This document shows positions 36,478 through 46,929 of a DNA stretch of 64,000 bases, piece by piece. Below the pieces are notes generated by a model. That model did no database searches. It was given only the letters and a program-made list of their open reading frames with translations, and was not told the origin of the DNA. Positions within the stretch are counted from its first letter, which is position 1, and each line of letters begins with the position of its first letter. Position numbers and translations under genes: made by a program. The stretch is from Eutrigla gurnardus (taxonomy: Eukaryota > Chordata > Actinopteri > Perciformes > Triglidae), in assembly GCA_963514095.1 (NCBI GenBank), contig OY741266.1, positions 1,381,501 to 1,445,500 on the forward strand, given 5' to 3'.

Positions 36478-38084
36478 CAGTGCCTTGAATAAGTATTCAT
36501 ACCCCTTGAACTTTTTCACATTTTGTCACTCTACAACCCCAAACTTAAATGTATTTTATTGAGATTTTATGTGATAGACCAACACAAAGTAACACATAAT
36601 TGTGAAGTGGAACGAAAATGATACATGGTTTACAAAAATTTAAGCAAATAAAAATCTGAAAAGTGTGGTGTGCATTTGTATTCAGCCCCCCTGTGTCAAT
36701 ACTTTGTAGAGCCACCTTTCGCTGCAATTACAGCTGCAAGTCTTTTGGGGTATGTCTCTACCAGCTTTGCACATCTAGAGACTGAAATTTTTGCCCATTC
36801 TTCTTTGCAAAATAGCTCAAGCTCAACCAGATTGGATGGAGAGCATCTGTGAACAGAAACTTTCAAGTCTTGCAGAGATTCTCAATTGGCTTTAGGTCTG
36901 GACTTTGACCGGGCCATTCTAACACATGAATATTCTTTGATCTAAACCATTCCATTGTAGCTCTGGCTGTATGTTTAGGGTCATTGTCTTGCTGGAAGGT
37001 GAATCTCCTTTCCAGTCTCAAGTCTTTTGCAGCCTCCAACAGGTTTTCTTCCAGGATAGCCCTGTATTTAGCTCCATCCATCCTCCCATCAACTCTGACC
37101 AGCTTCCCTGGCCCTGCTGAAGAAAAGCATCCCCACAGCATGAGGCTGCCACCACCATGTTTCACAGTGGGGATGGTGTGTTCAGGGTGATGAGCAGTGT
37201 TACTTTTCTGCCACACATAGCGCTTTGCATTCAGGCCAAAAAGTTCTACTTTGGTCTCGTCTGACCAGAGCAACTTCTTCCACATGTTTGCTGTGTCCCC
37301 AACATGGCTTGTGGCGGGACTTCTTATGTCTGTTTTTCAACAATGGCTTTCTTCTTGCTACTCTTCCATAAAGGCCAGATTTGTGGAGTACACGACTAAT
37401 AGTTGTCCTGTGGACAGATTCTCCCACCTGAGCTGTGGATTTCTGCAACTCCTCCAGAGTGACCATGGGCCTCTTGGCAGCTTCTCTCACCAGTGCTCTC
37501 CTCGCTCAGTCTGTCAGTTTAGGTGGACGGCCATGTCTTGGTAGGTTAGCAGTTGTGGCATACTTCTTCCATTTTTGGATGATGGATTGAACAGTGCTCT
37601 TTGAGATGTTCAAAGCTTTGGATATTTTTTTATAACCTAACCCTGCTTTAAACTTCTCCACAACTTTTTCCCTGACCTGTCTGGTGAGTTCCTTGGTCTT
37701 CATGAAGCTCTTTGTTGACTAGTGTTCTCTAACAAAGCACTGAGGCCTTCACAGAACAGTTGTATTTATACTGATACTAAATTACACACAGGTGGACTCT
37801 ATTAACTAATTAGGTGACTTCTGAAGGCAGCTGATTGAACTGCATTTTATTTAGGGGTATCAGAGTAGAGGGGGCTGAATACAAATGCACACCACACCTT
37901 TCAGATTTTTATTTGCTTAAATTTTTGTAAATCATGTATCATTTTCATTCCACTTCACAATTATGTGTTACTTTGTGTTGGTCTATCACATAAAATCTCA
38001 ATAAAATACATTTAAGTTTGTGGTTGTAGAGTGACAAAATGTGAAAAAGTTCAAGGGGTATGAATACTTTTTCAAGGCACTGTA
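36476..38084 (-). mobile_element. Full-length Tc1 transposon C inside Gypsy
   Basis: The element is 36,478-38,082 with duplicated TA (36,476-36,477; 38,083-38,084). Inverted repeats of about 210 bp begin CAGTGCCTTGAATAAGTATT. It splits a TAC codon of the Gypsy pol, so the Gypsy was present first. Confidence 0.95.
36697..37703 (-). pseudogene. Tc1 transposase, stop and frameshifts
   Basis: Minus-strand gene of near normal length. The N-terminal DNA-binding part is MKTKELTRQVREKVVEKF and KISKALNISKSTVQSII with GRPPKL. An in-frame TGA at 37,503-37,505 is followed by RPMVTLEELQKSTAQVG. A one-base shift near 37,305-37,315 precedes the first catalytic Asp in LLWSDETKVELFG. The second Asp is in FQQDNDPKHTA and the Glu in DLKPIENL. 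A second shift near 36,866 leads to the C-terminus ending KGGSTKY and a stop at about 36,697. Confidence 0.92.
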
Positions 38085-39672
38085 CATCACAGAGTCCGTG
38101 GCAGCCGGCCTCATTCGCCCCTCCTCCTCTCCGGTGGGGTCCAGTTTTTTCTTTGTTGAGAAAAAAGATAAAACCCTGCGGCCATGTATTGACTACACCG
38201 GGTTGAATGACATAACTGTTAAAAACAGGTACCCACTCCCCCTGATTGAGTCCGCCTTCAGCCCCTTACACTCTGCCCGCGTCTTCTCCAAACTAGACCT
38301 TAGGAACGCCTACCACCTCGCCAGGATTAAGGAGGGGGACGAGTGGAAGACAGCATTCAACACCCACTTAGGGCACTTCGAGTACCTGGTTATGCCTTTC
38401 GGACTCACTAATGCGCCTGCTGTTTTCCAAAGCCTGGTAAATGATGTGTTAAGTGATCTGCTTAACAAAACTGTGTTTGTCTACATTGACGATATTTTGA
38501 TTTTCTCTAGCTCCATGGAAGAACACGTGACTCACGTTAGAGATGTGTTAAAGAGGCTGATGGAAAACAAGTTGTATGTTAAAGCTGAAAAAAGTGAATT
38601 TCATGTATCCACTGTGAGCTTCCTGGGTTTTGTAGTTGAGAAGGGGCAGTTGCGGGCGGATCCCTCCAAGGTGGAAGCGGTAAAGGAATGGCCCACTCCC
38701 ACCACCCGCAAGCAGCTGCAGCGTTTCCTGGGGTTTGCAAACTTTTATCGTAGGTTCATAAAGAACTACAGCCGCCTGGCGGCCCCTCTTACTCGCCTAA
38801 CCTCTTCGAAACTCAGTTTTACCTGGTCCCCTGTAGAACAATCTGCCTTTGTGAAACTAAAGAACATGTTTGTTAACGCCCCCTTGTGCACCCAGATCCT
38901 GAGCGGCAGTTCGTGGTCGAGGTTGACGCCTCGGATTCCGGGGTCGGGGCCGTCCTCTCCCAGTGCCAACTCAGACAATAAGCTCCACCCCTGCGCCTTC
39001 TTCTCACGTCGCCTCACCCCTGCTGAAAGCAACTACGATGTGGGGAACCGGGAGCTCCTGGCGGTGGTCCTGGCTTTGCAGGAGTGGAGACACTGGCTGG
39101 AGGTGGCAGCTCAGCCATTTATCGTATGGACGGATCACAAGAACCTCGCCTACCTCCGCACTGCCCATCGCCTGAACACCCGGCAGGCCCGCTGGGCCCT
39201 GTTCCTGGGCCGTTTCCAGTTCACCCTCACCTACCGCCCCGGGTCTCGGAACATCAAGCCGGACGCGCTCTCCCGTCAGTTCACCCTGGAGGGGGGGGAG
39301 CCCGTTAAGGAGACCATCCTGGATCCCGAGTATGTGCTGGGGGCGGTTCACTGGCAGGTCGAACAGGAGGTTCAGGAAGCTCTGCAGGGCCAGACGGTTC
39401 CAGACGGTTGCCCCCCGGGTCGGTTGTTCGTGCCACAGTCTGCCAGGTCATCAGTGCTCACCTGGGGGCATACGTCGAGGATAGCCTGCCACCCAGGGGT
39501 CCACCGCACGCTGGCTCTCGTCCAGCAGCGTTTCTGGTGGCCGTCCATGGCTGCCGACATTCGGGTCTTCATTGCTGCATGCACAGAGTGCGCCCGCAAC
39601 AAACCTTCGCAGCGACCCCCGGCAGGGCTCCTACAACCTTTACCCATTCCTCCACGTCCCTGGTCACACATC
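38083..39672 (+). pseudogene. Gypsy reverse transcriptase, RNase H and integrase start
   Basis: Reverse transcriptase motifs are PCIDYTGLNDI, KLDLRNAYHL, MPFGLTNAPAVF and FVYIDDILIFS (catalytic YIDD), then FLGFANFYRRFIKNYS. RNase H has SNYDVGNRELLAVVLAL and WTDHKNLAYL. Two opposite frameshifts at about 38,880 and 38,965 put the first catalytic Asp block of RNase H out of frame. The integrase zinc-binding part is present: H-H in CHPGVH and C-C in CTECARNK. The frame is cut after the ATC codon of PWSHI by the next insertion. The enzymes belong to the reverse transcription and integration pathway. Confidence 0.92.
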
Positions 39673-39872
39673 AAGTGTAGCGTTAGTTCTGGCAGGCCAC
39701 GACGTCAAGCTCTAAATCAGCAGCAACAGCGTAGCTGTCAAACCGAGGAGATCAGCTGACGGCTCAGCTGACTCCCCGTGCTCACTTCCTATTGGGAAAT
39801 TGCATTCAGAGCGCGCTATTTAAACTGCTCTAGCCTGACCTCCCTCATTGCTTCCTCTGCCGGCGTTTTCAA
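39673..39872 (+). repeat. Split direct repeat A1
   Basis: 200 bp, 196 identical to A2 by eye; the four differences are all transitions. It contains a TATA-like CGCTATTTAAACTG and probably held the promoter. Confidence 0.9.
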
Positions 39873-39931
39873 GACGAGCTCCCGTTCGAAGAGAATTCAC
39901 TATTCACGTTCGTACTCACCCTGCTGCTGCT

Positions 39932-40533
39932 GATGTCGTCGCTCTCCGTCCATGATGAGGACCCGCGGCAATATGACGGTACGGAGCCTCAGCAAAACCC
40001 CGAAACAGAGGAAGCCGACGAATCTACGACGATGAGAGGGCTCCATCTCTCCGTCGAAGCTCTCGCCCGGCAGGCAAGGTAACGCCACAGATGTCCCATT
40101 GCTCGATGACTGGCCGATTCCAAAGCCGCTAGAGTTTCTGTTTGCCAACGATGTTACCGCTCCGGTCGGAGCGTCACACCAGGGCTCCTGTCTCCACTCC
40201 TCGGAAAGCTTCAGCAAACGCAAACACAGCTCCCGGAACTCAGCATTCGCTCCGACTCCAGCTGCTGCCCCGCTGGCCAAAAGAGCTAGAGCCCCGACTT
40301 CAGCAGTTGCCTCTGCAGCTCCGGGAAACGACGCCATCATGGCAGCGCTGTCTTCCACCCAGTCATCCATTTCCAGCATGAATTCCAGGATCCAAAGCTT
40401 AGAGGCCGCTACCGCTTCACCTTCCAGCTCTTCTCTCCAGGTGTTTACATCCCGGGAACCTGCCTCTTCCTCCTCGACGCAGGCCGAAGATGTCACTCCG
40501 ACACCCCCCGACGGCGTCTCTATCCCGCGCTGA
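39932..40533 (+). pseudogene. Gag-like ORF of the tyrosine-recombinase element
   Basis: A start at 39,932 (MSSLSVHDEDPRQYDG) runs to a stop at 40,081. A shifted frame then continues with LLDDWPIPKPLEFLF and a Ser/Ala/Thr-rich tail to 40,533. The position just inside A1 and the low-complexity composition suit ORF1 of this group. No conserved domain is visible, so the assignment rests mainly on context. Confidence 0.5.
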
Positions 40534-41181
40534 ACTCTGGGAAGTGCAGTCCCAACCTCCACCGGCGTCCCATTCTTGCCTCCCGCTGCTGCCATCTCTG
40601 GCAACCTGAGAAGCCAGATCCCCGCAGTCGCAGGTAATGATGTCAATCTAATCAAATCCTGCTGCGCTCTGATTTCAGTAGGCGAATTCGACCCGATGTA
40701 CCTAACGCATTGTATGTGGGTTGAAGCGATGCATGATGGCTAGAATTTGTTTTTGCTTAGCAGCCGACTACAAATACGTCACAGGGTCGCGACCATATCA
40801 CGTGACCTAAAACATCGCGGTAATAGTTAGCAGCGCGGTCTGCGACGGCTACAACTGGCTTGCCCACACCTCCGCTACAGCGGAATGGTTCTTATTGGTC
40901 AAAAGTTCAATGACGTGTATTCAGGTCCGCACTCGGCGGCCACCTTGTGGTGAAATGCTTTGCCTTTATTTTGGTCGCTAATCTCATGGCTTGATCCAAA
41001 GTTCTGTGCATTGTGTTGTGAGTAGGCCTATTTATATTATGTGAGGTCTGGTTAATTCAAACATAGGATGATAATACAAATACACTGAAGAAGAAAGAAG
41101 AAGAAAAGAAAAGAAAAAAAAAACACACATGTCGCCTTGCGTGTGCGTGTACATGTGTGTGTGTATATATAGCCTATATAG
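40534..41181. other. Unassigned interior of the tyrosine-recombinase element
   Basis: No coding match. CpG-containing sequence around 40,780-40,960, then a short AAGAAG-rich run at about 41,085-41,125. It may be another insertion without recognisable ends. Confidence 0.4.
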
Positions 41182-41762
41182 CAGGGGTACTCAAATACAA
41201 ATCCTCAAGGGCCACAAAGATGTTTTTCAATGACTCAAAGGTCCATTCAGTATTCAGTAGTCGGTCAGGCCACATGTGATATACTGTATTTAGTGCATTT
41301 TTTTTTGTTGTTCTTACCTCTGAATTTTGAGGATATGTTTCTTCAAAATTTGTTTGCTTTGTCTCATAATGCCGTTTCAAATTGGAATCTTCATCACAGA
41401 TAGTCTCCTGGCATATTAAGCACATGGGTGCTGGTTGGAGGAAGAATGAATGCAAACTTTTCAGTCCATTCTTCTTTAAATAGGCGATTTTCACTGTCCA
41501 CCTTTCTTTAGGCAGAGAACTTGGAACACGCCATTTTCATGTCATCTTTTTTCCCGTCTATGCTATCTATCTATGCTCTTACTGGCAAAGTGGCAATATG
41601 CGAACCGCTTCAAAAACGAAAGTGAAACTTAAAAATGCGCTCGCAGCGTGACCCAATAACAGGCTGTCTGTGTCTCGTTGGCATGGAGACAAGTCCCGAA
41701 AACACATACTGAAAAAATAGTAGTTCCGGGGCCACAAATAGGTGGCCGGCGAGTACCGCTAC
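41182..41762 (-). mobile_element. hAT-type non-autonomous element with BED-like finger
   Basis: Ends CAGGGGTACTC and (reverse complement) AGCGGTACTCG look like imperfect hAT terminal repeats. The minus-strand frame 41,174-41,494 carries CLICQETICDEDSNLKRHYE followed by TKQTNFEETYP, a C2H2/BED-like start typical of hAT transposases related to GTF2IRD2/ZBED-like proteins. The catalytic domain is absent. Target duplication was not resolved. Confidence 0.6.
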
Positions 41763-41879
41763 ATTTAGCCTATCGCTTGAGTCACGTTGACTCTGCTGTC
41801 AGACTCGACGGCATTCGGCTACAGTCTCTTAGAGCCCGCCCCCTCAGACACCTGCAGCTCTCGTCGGTGTGATAAGTCA

Positions 41880-42225
41880 AGTCAAGCCAAGACCATCCTG
41901 AACAAGCCTAATGATAAGCGTGTGGTAGATTGCGTTAATGTGTCCGTGATGTTAAAAGATAGCCTAATGATCCTAGACCTGGAAAGACTCTGACACTAGC
42001 ATGATTCTCCGTTGTTATGGCGTATACAGAGATGTAATCTGCAAAGTCTATCCATCCCGTCCAGCCGAACTGGATCTTTCCATCATTGCCGATCTTGCCA
42101 TGTCATACGGGGGAACTCTGTTCTATGAATACCACAAATCATTCTCTGCCAGGGCTGCCATGTCCATTCAGAGGTTAACCAAAGACTGGACTGGTCTGTG
42201 GTCGACCTGGCTCTAATCAGCAGGC
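41880..42225 (+). pseudogene. Gag core-like segment
   Basis: Two frames read NVSVMLKDSLMILDLERL and, after 42,001, YGVYRDVICKVYPSRPAELD, then YGGTLFYEYHKSFSARAAMS. This resembles the conserved part of ORF1 in fish tyrosine-recombinase retroelements as I recall them. The frames are interrupted by stops. The zinc-knuckle region expected next is not readable. Confidence 0.5.
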
Positions 42226-42699
42226 ACTGCACTGGCCGCTAAGCTCTTTCTTGCACCATTCGCAGTTCTTTCTCACACCATGCAAGCTGTGTCCCAAACC
42301 CGTGGCTATAACCTAGTCCATCCGCCGGCAGGCCCAAAAGCCGATGAGGATAAGGTGACATCTTTTTGGACTCCAACGTTCCACAAATCCATAAAAACGT
42401 ATGCAATTTGTCAACTGTAACTATATTCATGCTTGCAGCTATGGCGGGGACGGGCATCCAAAATCAGTGAGTCCCAGACGAACCCGCCTCGTGAGGAAGG
42501 AAAAGAGATAATAAAACATCCGTTAAATAATTGTAAGCTGCAAAAAAAAAAAAAAAAAATGAAGCAGCTGTTACTTTATCAACAAAGGGTGCTCCCCATA
42601 CCATTAATTAACAGATTTATAAAACGCCTTACTTGGGCATCCTTGCTGGGGATCTTCATCATCTAGCAGCTCACATTCCAGGCCGCATGTGCTTTTTGG

Positions 42700-43870
42700 T
42701 TCACTGTTTTGAGTCCCGCAAATGCAGCCGTCCTCCATCAAAGGCCTCCTCGCAGGTGTGCAGTTCCACCTGCACTGCTCGGATCCATCCGCCAACAGCT
42801 TGCTAGAGAATCCATCCATTAAGCTCCTGCTAAACGGCTTCAAGAGAGGAACCCAAGGCAAGAAATTCGTCTCCCTTTCACCCAACTCCACCTTTTCACA
42901 AATGAATCACCCACCATGGAACGGGTGCTTTGGTTCATAGGCTCACTGTTAGGAACAGCCTGATGGGTTTTAATAGAGATACTCGGATCAGATATCAGCT
43001 CCGATATTGACTAATTAGCTGGATATCGGATGAACGAGGCCGATGCAGCATTCCAATCCAGTCATTTCATTTTTATTAACATCCTACACAGCTATACAGT
43101 GACAGCGATCTAGTCGCTTCAATTCTGTTTGCTATGCTGCTTAGGTCATCACGCAGAGCACGCTGGCAGCCAGTGATGAGTACACAGAGCAACACGGAGC
43201 AAGCGCCGGTTCATTAAGCCTTTGTCCGTCGGGTTTCAGGCAGCTACTACTTTTCATATTACATTTTAAAATATCTGTTTACAGTGCACTTTACATGGTA
43301 CAAGTGTTATTTATTTCTTTTTGCTGCTAATGTACACTTTATTCATTAATAAATAATATTAAGTACATTTATATCTGTGGCAATGCCACATGATCGAAAC
43401 TGGATTGGTGCATCTCTAGTCTCTAAGGTGTGGAGAATTCACCACACGCTCACGATCTTCAACCCCTCCCAAGACCTCACCATAGGCCATGTAACACTCC
43501 ACAGTCATTACCTTTGTGTTCCTGAAACATTCCAAAACTGATATAGACAGAAGCGGAATATCTGTTCCTATTTCCCAAACTAACTCTGATTTTTGTCCAT
43601 TGTCTTCCATGGCCCGCTATCTGGGAGCCGTGCTCCAGCCAGCCCACAGGAGCCGCTGTTCATCACGGAGGGAGGAGAACCCCTGTCACGAGCCTGGTTC
43701 ACCTCTTGCCTCCGCCTCCTCTGCAAATTCTGCGGCCTCCCTCCAGAACGCTGCATGGCTCATTCGTTCCGCTTTGGAGCAGCAACCACCTCACCTGCTT
43801 ATGAACGTTATCTGCGCCATCCTAGATGCTCAAGCCATGAGCCGAATATTGGAAGTACATAAGTATAATC
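42700..43870 (+). pseudogene. Tyrosine recombinase, broken and interrupted
   Basis: Would resolve or insert circular DNA of the element. The N-terminal core reads IKGLLAGVQFHLHCSDPSA, then NPSIKLLLNGFKRG. A MITE (42,974-43,418) interrupts it. The catalytic part resumes with VFLKHSKTDIDRSGISVPI and SSMARYLGAV. After a one-base shift near 43,630-43,650 comes GEPLSRAWFTSCLRLLC, then AHSFRFGAATT. HSFR is the conserved H-x-x-R box. The stretch that should carry the catalytic tyrosine is degenerate. The overall match is to DIRS/Ngaro-type recombinases rather than phage integrases. Confidence 0.8.
42974..43418. mobile_element. hAT-type MITE inside the recombinase gene
   Basis: Left end TAGAGATACTCGGATCAG and right end GGATTGGTGCATCTCTA form imperfect inverted repeats of a MITE type common in fish, 445 bp. 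It cuts the recombinase gene. The 8-bp flanks no longer match convincingly. Confidence 0.75.
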
Positions 43871-43880
43871 AAAATATTAT

Positions 43881-44816
43881 TATTCACCAAGCTGAGGGGT
43901 AACTGATCGGCCTATCTCCTATTTAAATAGGCTACATTTATTTTTAACTCAGCCTCCTGACATCTCTTGTAGCAAGAGGGTCAGGGAATTGCCGGTGTGG
44001 TCGTTTTGGGGGCCTTTTCTTTGCTGCTGCGCTCCCGGCCTGGCTGTGCCTGCTGCCATGGACTACTTCTTGATACATGCTTCTGTTAATGCCACCAATA
44101 CTGTTAATGCTACTACTACTATACTACCAACACCAAATGCAGTTGGAACCCAAGGGCCTGGGCTGCACGAGATTTCTGCCTAAAAGCCTATTAAGGCAGT
44201 TTTTTCTCGCCACTGTCGCTGTAAAGCTTGCCCCTGGGTGATGTTGGGACTTTGAAATTGTGGTGACTCTTGAAATTTTGAGCGTATTCTAGTCCTGCTC
44301 AATATTAAGTGTCCGGAGATGACCTCTGTTGTTTGACAATATAAAATTGAATTGAATTGAATTTATCATGTAAGGTGACCTGGGGTGTTTGAAAGGCGCC
44401 AACAAATAAATGTATTATTATCATCATTATTATTATTATTATTATTATTATTAATATATTATGCCGTTCATGATAACTCATAACTCATGAAGGGCAGGAA
44501 GGTGCTCTTCCTGCCTCAGGCTTTCCACGCAAGCGTGTGGAAGAGCAGATAGGATACGTCTGTCTCCTCTTTATTCATCAAGCTGAGGGGCAACGGATCT
44601 GCTAATCTCCTACCTAAATAGGCTACATTTATTTTAACTCAGATAGCCCCCTGACATCTCTTGTAGCAAGAGGGTCAGGGAAATTGCCGGTGTGGTCGTT
44701 TTGGGGGGTTTTCTTTGCTGCTACGCTTCCTGCTTATGCCGTTCATGATGGCTCATGAAGGGCAGGAAGGTGCTCTTCCTGCCTCAGGCTTTCCACACAA
44801 GCGCGTGGAAGAGCAG
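43881..44816 (+). repeat. Internal direct duplication near the 3-prime end
   Basis: A segment starting TATTCACCAAGCTGAGGGG (43,881) and ending in GTGGAAGAGCAG (about 44,552) is repeated at 44,572-44,816. The first copy carries a 420-bp insertion (about 44,037-44,458) that is absent from the second. Confidence 0.8.
44037..44458 (+). mobile_element. L2/SINE-tail type insertion
   Basis: Contains TTTTCTCGCCACTGTCGCTG, then ACAATATAAAATTGAATTGA and finally AAATAAATGTATTATTATC with an ATT repeat. These are teleost LINE/SINE tail signatures, in two successive tails. The empty site is present in the neighbouring duplicate. Confidence 0.7.
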
Positions 44817-44903
44817 GGAGTCCCAGAACAGTACCATACCGCCAAATGAAACTTGTGCAAATAAATAAAGATTATTTTTGACAAAGTGGTCCTGACTGAA
44901 ATC
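44704..44903 (+). repeat. Split direct repeat B1
   Basis: Starts TTTTCTTTGCTGCTACGC and ends CCTGACTGAAATC, adjoining A2. Confidence 0.85.
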
Positions 44904-45103
44904 AAGCGTAGCGTTAGTTCTGGCAGGCCACGACGTCAAGCTCTAAATCAGCAGCAACAGCGTAGCTGTCAAACCGAGGAGATCAGCTGACGGCTCAGCT
45001 GACTCCCCGTGCTCGCTTCCTATTGGGGAATTGCATTCAGAGCGCGCTATTTAAACTGCTCTAGCCTGACCTCCCTCGTTGCTTCCTCTGCCGGCGTTTT
45101 CAA
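44904..45103 (+). repeat. Split direct repeat A2
   Basis: 200 bp, matching A1 (39,673-39,872). It is preceded by ATC, as is A1. Confidence 0.9.
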
Positions 45104-45180
45104 CCCACCTCCACCCCAGCTCCTCCCGTCATCTGTTATGTACCTTACCATTGTTCTTGTTGGTTGCTCTGCTCTGTCTG

Positions 45181-45348
45181 GGGTTTTTCTTTGCTGCTAC
45201 GCTTCCTGCTTATGCCGTTCAGGATGGCTCATGAAGGGCAGGAAGGTGCTCTTCCTGCCTCAGGCTTTCAGTACAGTACCATACCGCCAAATGAAACTTG
45301 TGCAAATAAATAAAGATTCTTTTTGACAAAGTGGTCCTGACTGAAATA
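45181..45348 (+). repeat. Split direct repeat B2
   Basis: Matches B1 with a deletion of about 35 bp in the middle. It ends CCTGACTGAAATA at the Gypsy GCA codon. Confidence 0.85.
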
Positions 45349-46424
45349 GCAGTGGATTTCGTTACCGGACTGCCCCCTTCCGAAGGCAACGACACCATAC
45401 TCATGGTGGTTGGCCGTTTCTCCAAGGCTGTTCATTTTGTCCCCCTCCCTAAACTCCCCACCGCCTTGGAGACCGCTAACTTATTAGTGACGCATGTTTT
45501 CAGGTTGCATGGTATTCCACAGGACATTGTGTTGGACCGCGGACCCCAGTTCACCTCGCAAGTTTGGAAGGCTTTCTGCCGGGCCCTGGGAACCACCTCC
45601 AGCCTCACCTCTGGCTATCATCCCCAGTCTAATGGGCAAACTGAACAGAGCCTGGAGTCCTCTCTGCGCTGCGTCGCCTCCCGCCTCCCGCCTCCCGCCT
45701 CCCATCCTCCTGGGCTAAACACCTGCCCTGGGTGGAATACGCCCACAACTCCCTCATCAGCTCAGCCACCGGTTTCTCCCCCTTTATGATCAACACCGGT
45801 TACCAGCCACCCTTATTTCCTAGCCAGGAGTCCGACGCAGCAGTCCCCTCTGTCCACGCTCAGTTCCGCCGGGTCAGACGTGTGTGGCGGGAGACCCGTG
45901 CTGCTTTGGGGAGAACGGCTGAGCGCAACCGACGTCTGGCGGACCGACATCGGGTTCCCTCACCCGACTACCAGGTGGGCCAGCAAGTGTGGCTCTCCTC
46001 CCGAGACCTCCCCCTTCAGACCGATTCCCGAAAACTCTCCCCCAGGTACATTGGGCCTTATCCTGCGGAGAAGATAATAAACCCCAGCGCTGTCCGCCTC
46101 CGCCTCCCAGCCTCCTTGAACGTCCACCCAGTGTTCCACGTCTCCCTCCTCAAGCCGGTCACCGACAGCCCTCTCCAGCCTCCTGCACCTCCACCGCCCC
46201 CCCCACCACTTCTCGTCGACGGCCACCCGGCCTACACTGTCAACCGGATTCTGGACGTGCACAGACGGGGTAGGGGCTACCAGTATCTGGTCGACTGGGA
46301 GGGATACGGCCCCGAGGAGCGCTCCTGGGTCAAGCGCTCCCTCATCCTGGACCCGCAACTGCTGCGGGATTTCTACATCAGGTTTCCGGGTAAGCCAGGT
46401 AGGACGCCAGGTGGCGTCCCTTGA
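45349..46424 (+). pseudogene. Gypsy integrase core and chromodomain
   Basis: Integrase catalytic positions are visible as VDFVTGLPP, VLDRGPQFTS and SNGQTEQ (D-D-E). A run of CCTCCCG repeats at about 45,668-45,705 shifts the frame before VEYAHNSL-like sequence in the next frame (MEYAHNSLISSATGFSPFM). After a basic linker the C-terminus has a chromodomain: YTVNRILDVHRRGRGYQYLV followed by DWEGYGPEERSWV. Chromodomains direct such elements to marked chromatin. The stop is at 46,422-46,424, just before a purine-rich tract and the LTR. Confidence 0.92.
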
Positions 46425-46435
46425 GGGGAGGGTAC

Positions 46436-46923
46436 TGTTGTGGTCCTGAATTTTGTTGTGTTATGTTTTGGCTTGTGACTGACATCTCTCTCCCTGTCAT
46501 GCAGAGTGTGCACCAAGGGGCGGGGCGATCTCCTGGAGCACAGGGCACCTGGCACACCTGCAGCTCGTTCTGCCCAAATTGGCTGGCTTCTTAAGCTGGC
46601 TTCTTCCTTTGCTTTTCAGCAGCAAGCCTGTGCACCGTGTGTCTCCAGCCGCTCGCCTCGCGGTAACCCTCCAGTGATTGTTTCCTGTATCAGCGAGTTT
46701 TGGTGCCTTGTCACTATTTTCAGTTGTACTTTCGTTCTTGAGCCTTTTCCCATATCTGGTGATTTTTAGTTTGCCTTTTTTCGCCGCTACTTTTCCTTGA
46801 GAGATTTGTGTTGTTACTTTGTTTGAGAATTTTCTGTGAAACTGTTCACACACCTTTTGTTAAATAAACTTATTTTTGTTGAACTCTGCAACTGGGTCCT
46901 GACTTCCTGGACTGGCCATAACA
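46436..46923 (+). repeat. Gypsy 3-prime LTR
   Basis: Follows the polypurine-like GAGGGGAGGGTAC; starts TGTTGTGGTCCTG and ends CCATAACA; 488 bp, with AATAAA near its end. No 5-prime partner was seen in the window. Confidence 0.8.
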
Positions 46924-46929
46924 GAAAGT

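Larger units (their letters stand above)
39673..45348 (+). mobile_element. Tyrosine-recombinase retroelement with split direct repeats
   Basis: A 5.68-kb insertion between two integrase codons of the Gypsy, without target duplication. A 200-bp repeat A occurs at 39,673-39,872 and 44,904-45,103. A second repeat B occurs just before the right A (44,704-44,903) and at the right end (45,181-45,348). The order A1, interior, B1, A2, B2 is that of Ngaro/DIRS-group elements. The interior has gag-like pieces and a broken tyrosine recombinase. No reverse transcriptase or RNase H was recognised, so it is deletion-derived. Several smaller elements are inserted in it. Confidence 0.8.
36050..46923 (+). mobile_element. 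Chromodomain Ty3/Gypsy retrotransposon, interrupted twice
   Basis: Segments lie at about 36,050-36,477, 38,083-39,672 and 45,349-46,435, plus a 3-prime LTR at 46,436-46,923. Removing a Tc1 (36,478-38,082) and a tyrosine-recombinase element (39,673-45,348) restores continuous pol codons. The 5-prime LTR is not seen: the element starts after the truncated L2 at 35,973. Most of gag and all of protease are also missing, so it was already deleted or was truncated on the left. Confidence 0.88.

Noticed and set aside
39673..45103. Ordinary LTR retrotransposon based on the A1/A2 repeats
   Set aside because: The right end continues with B2 beyond A2, there is no target duplication, and a tyrosine recombinase rather than an integrase is present.
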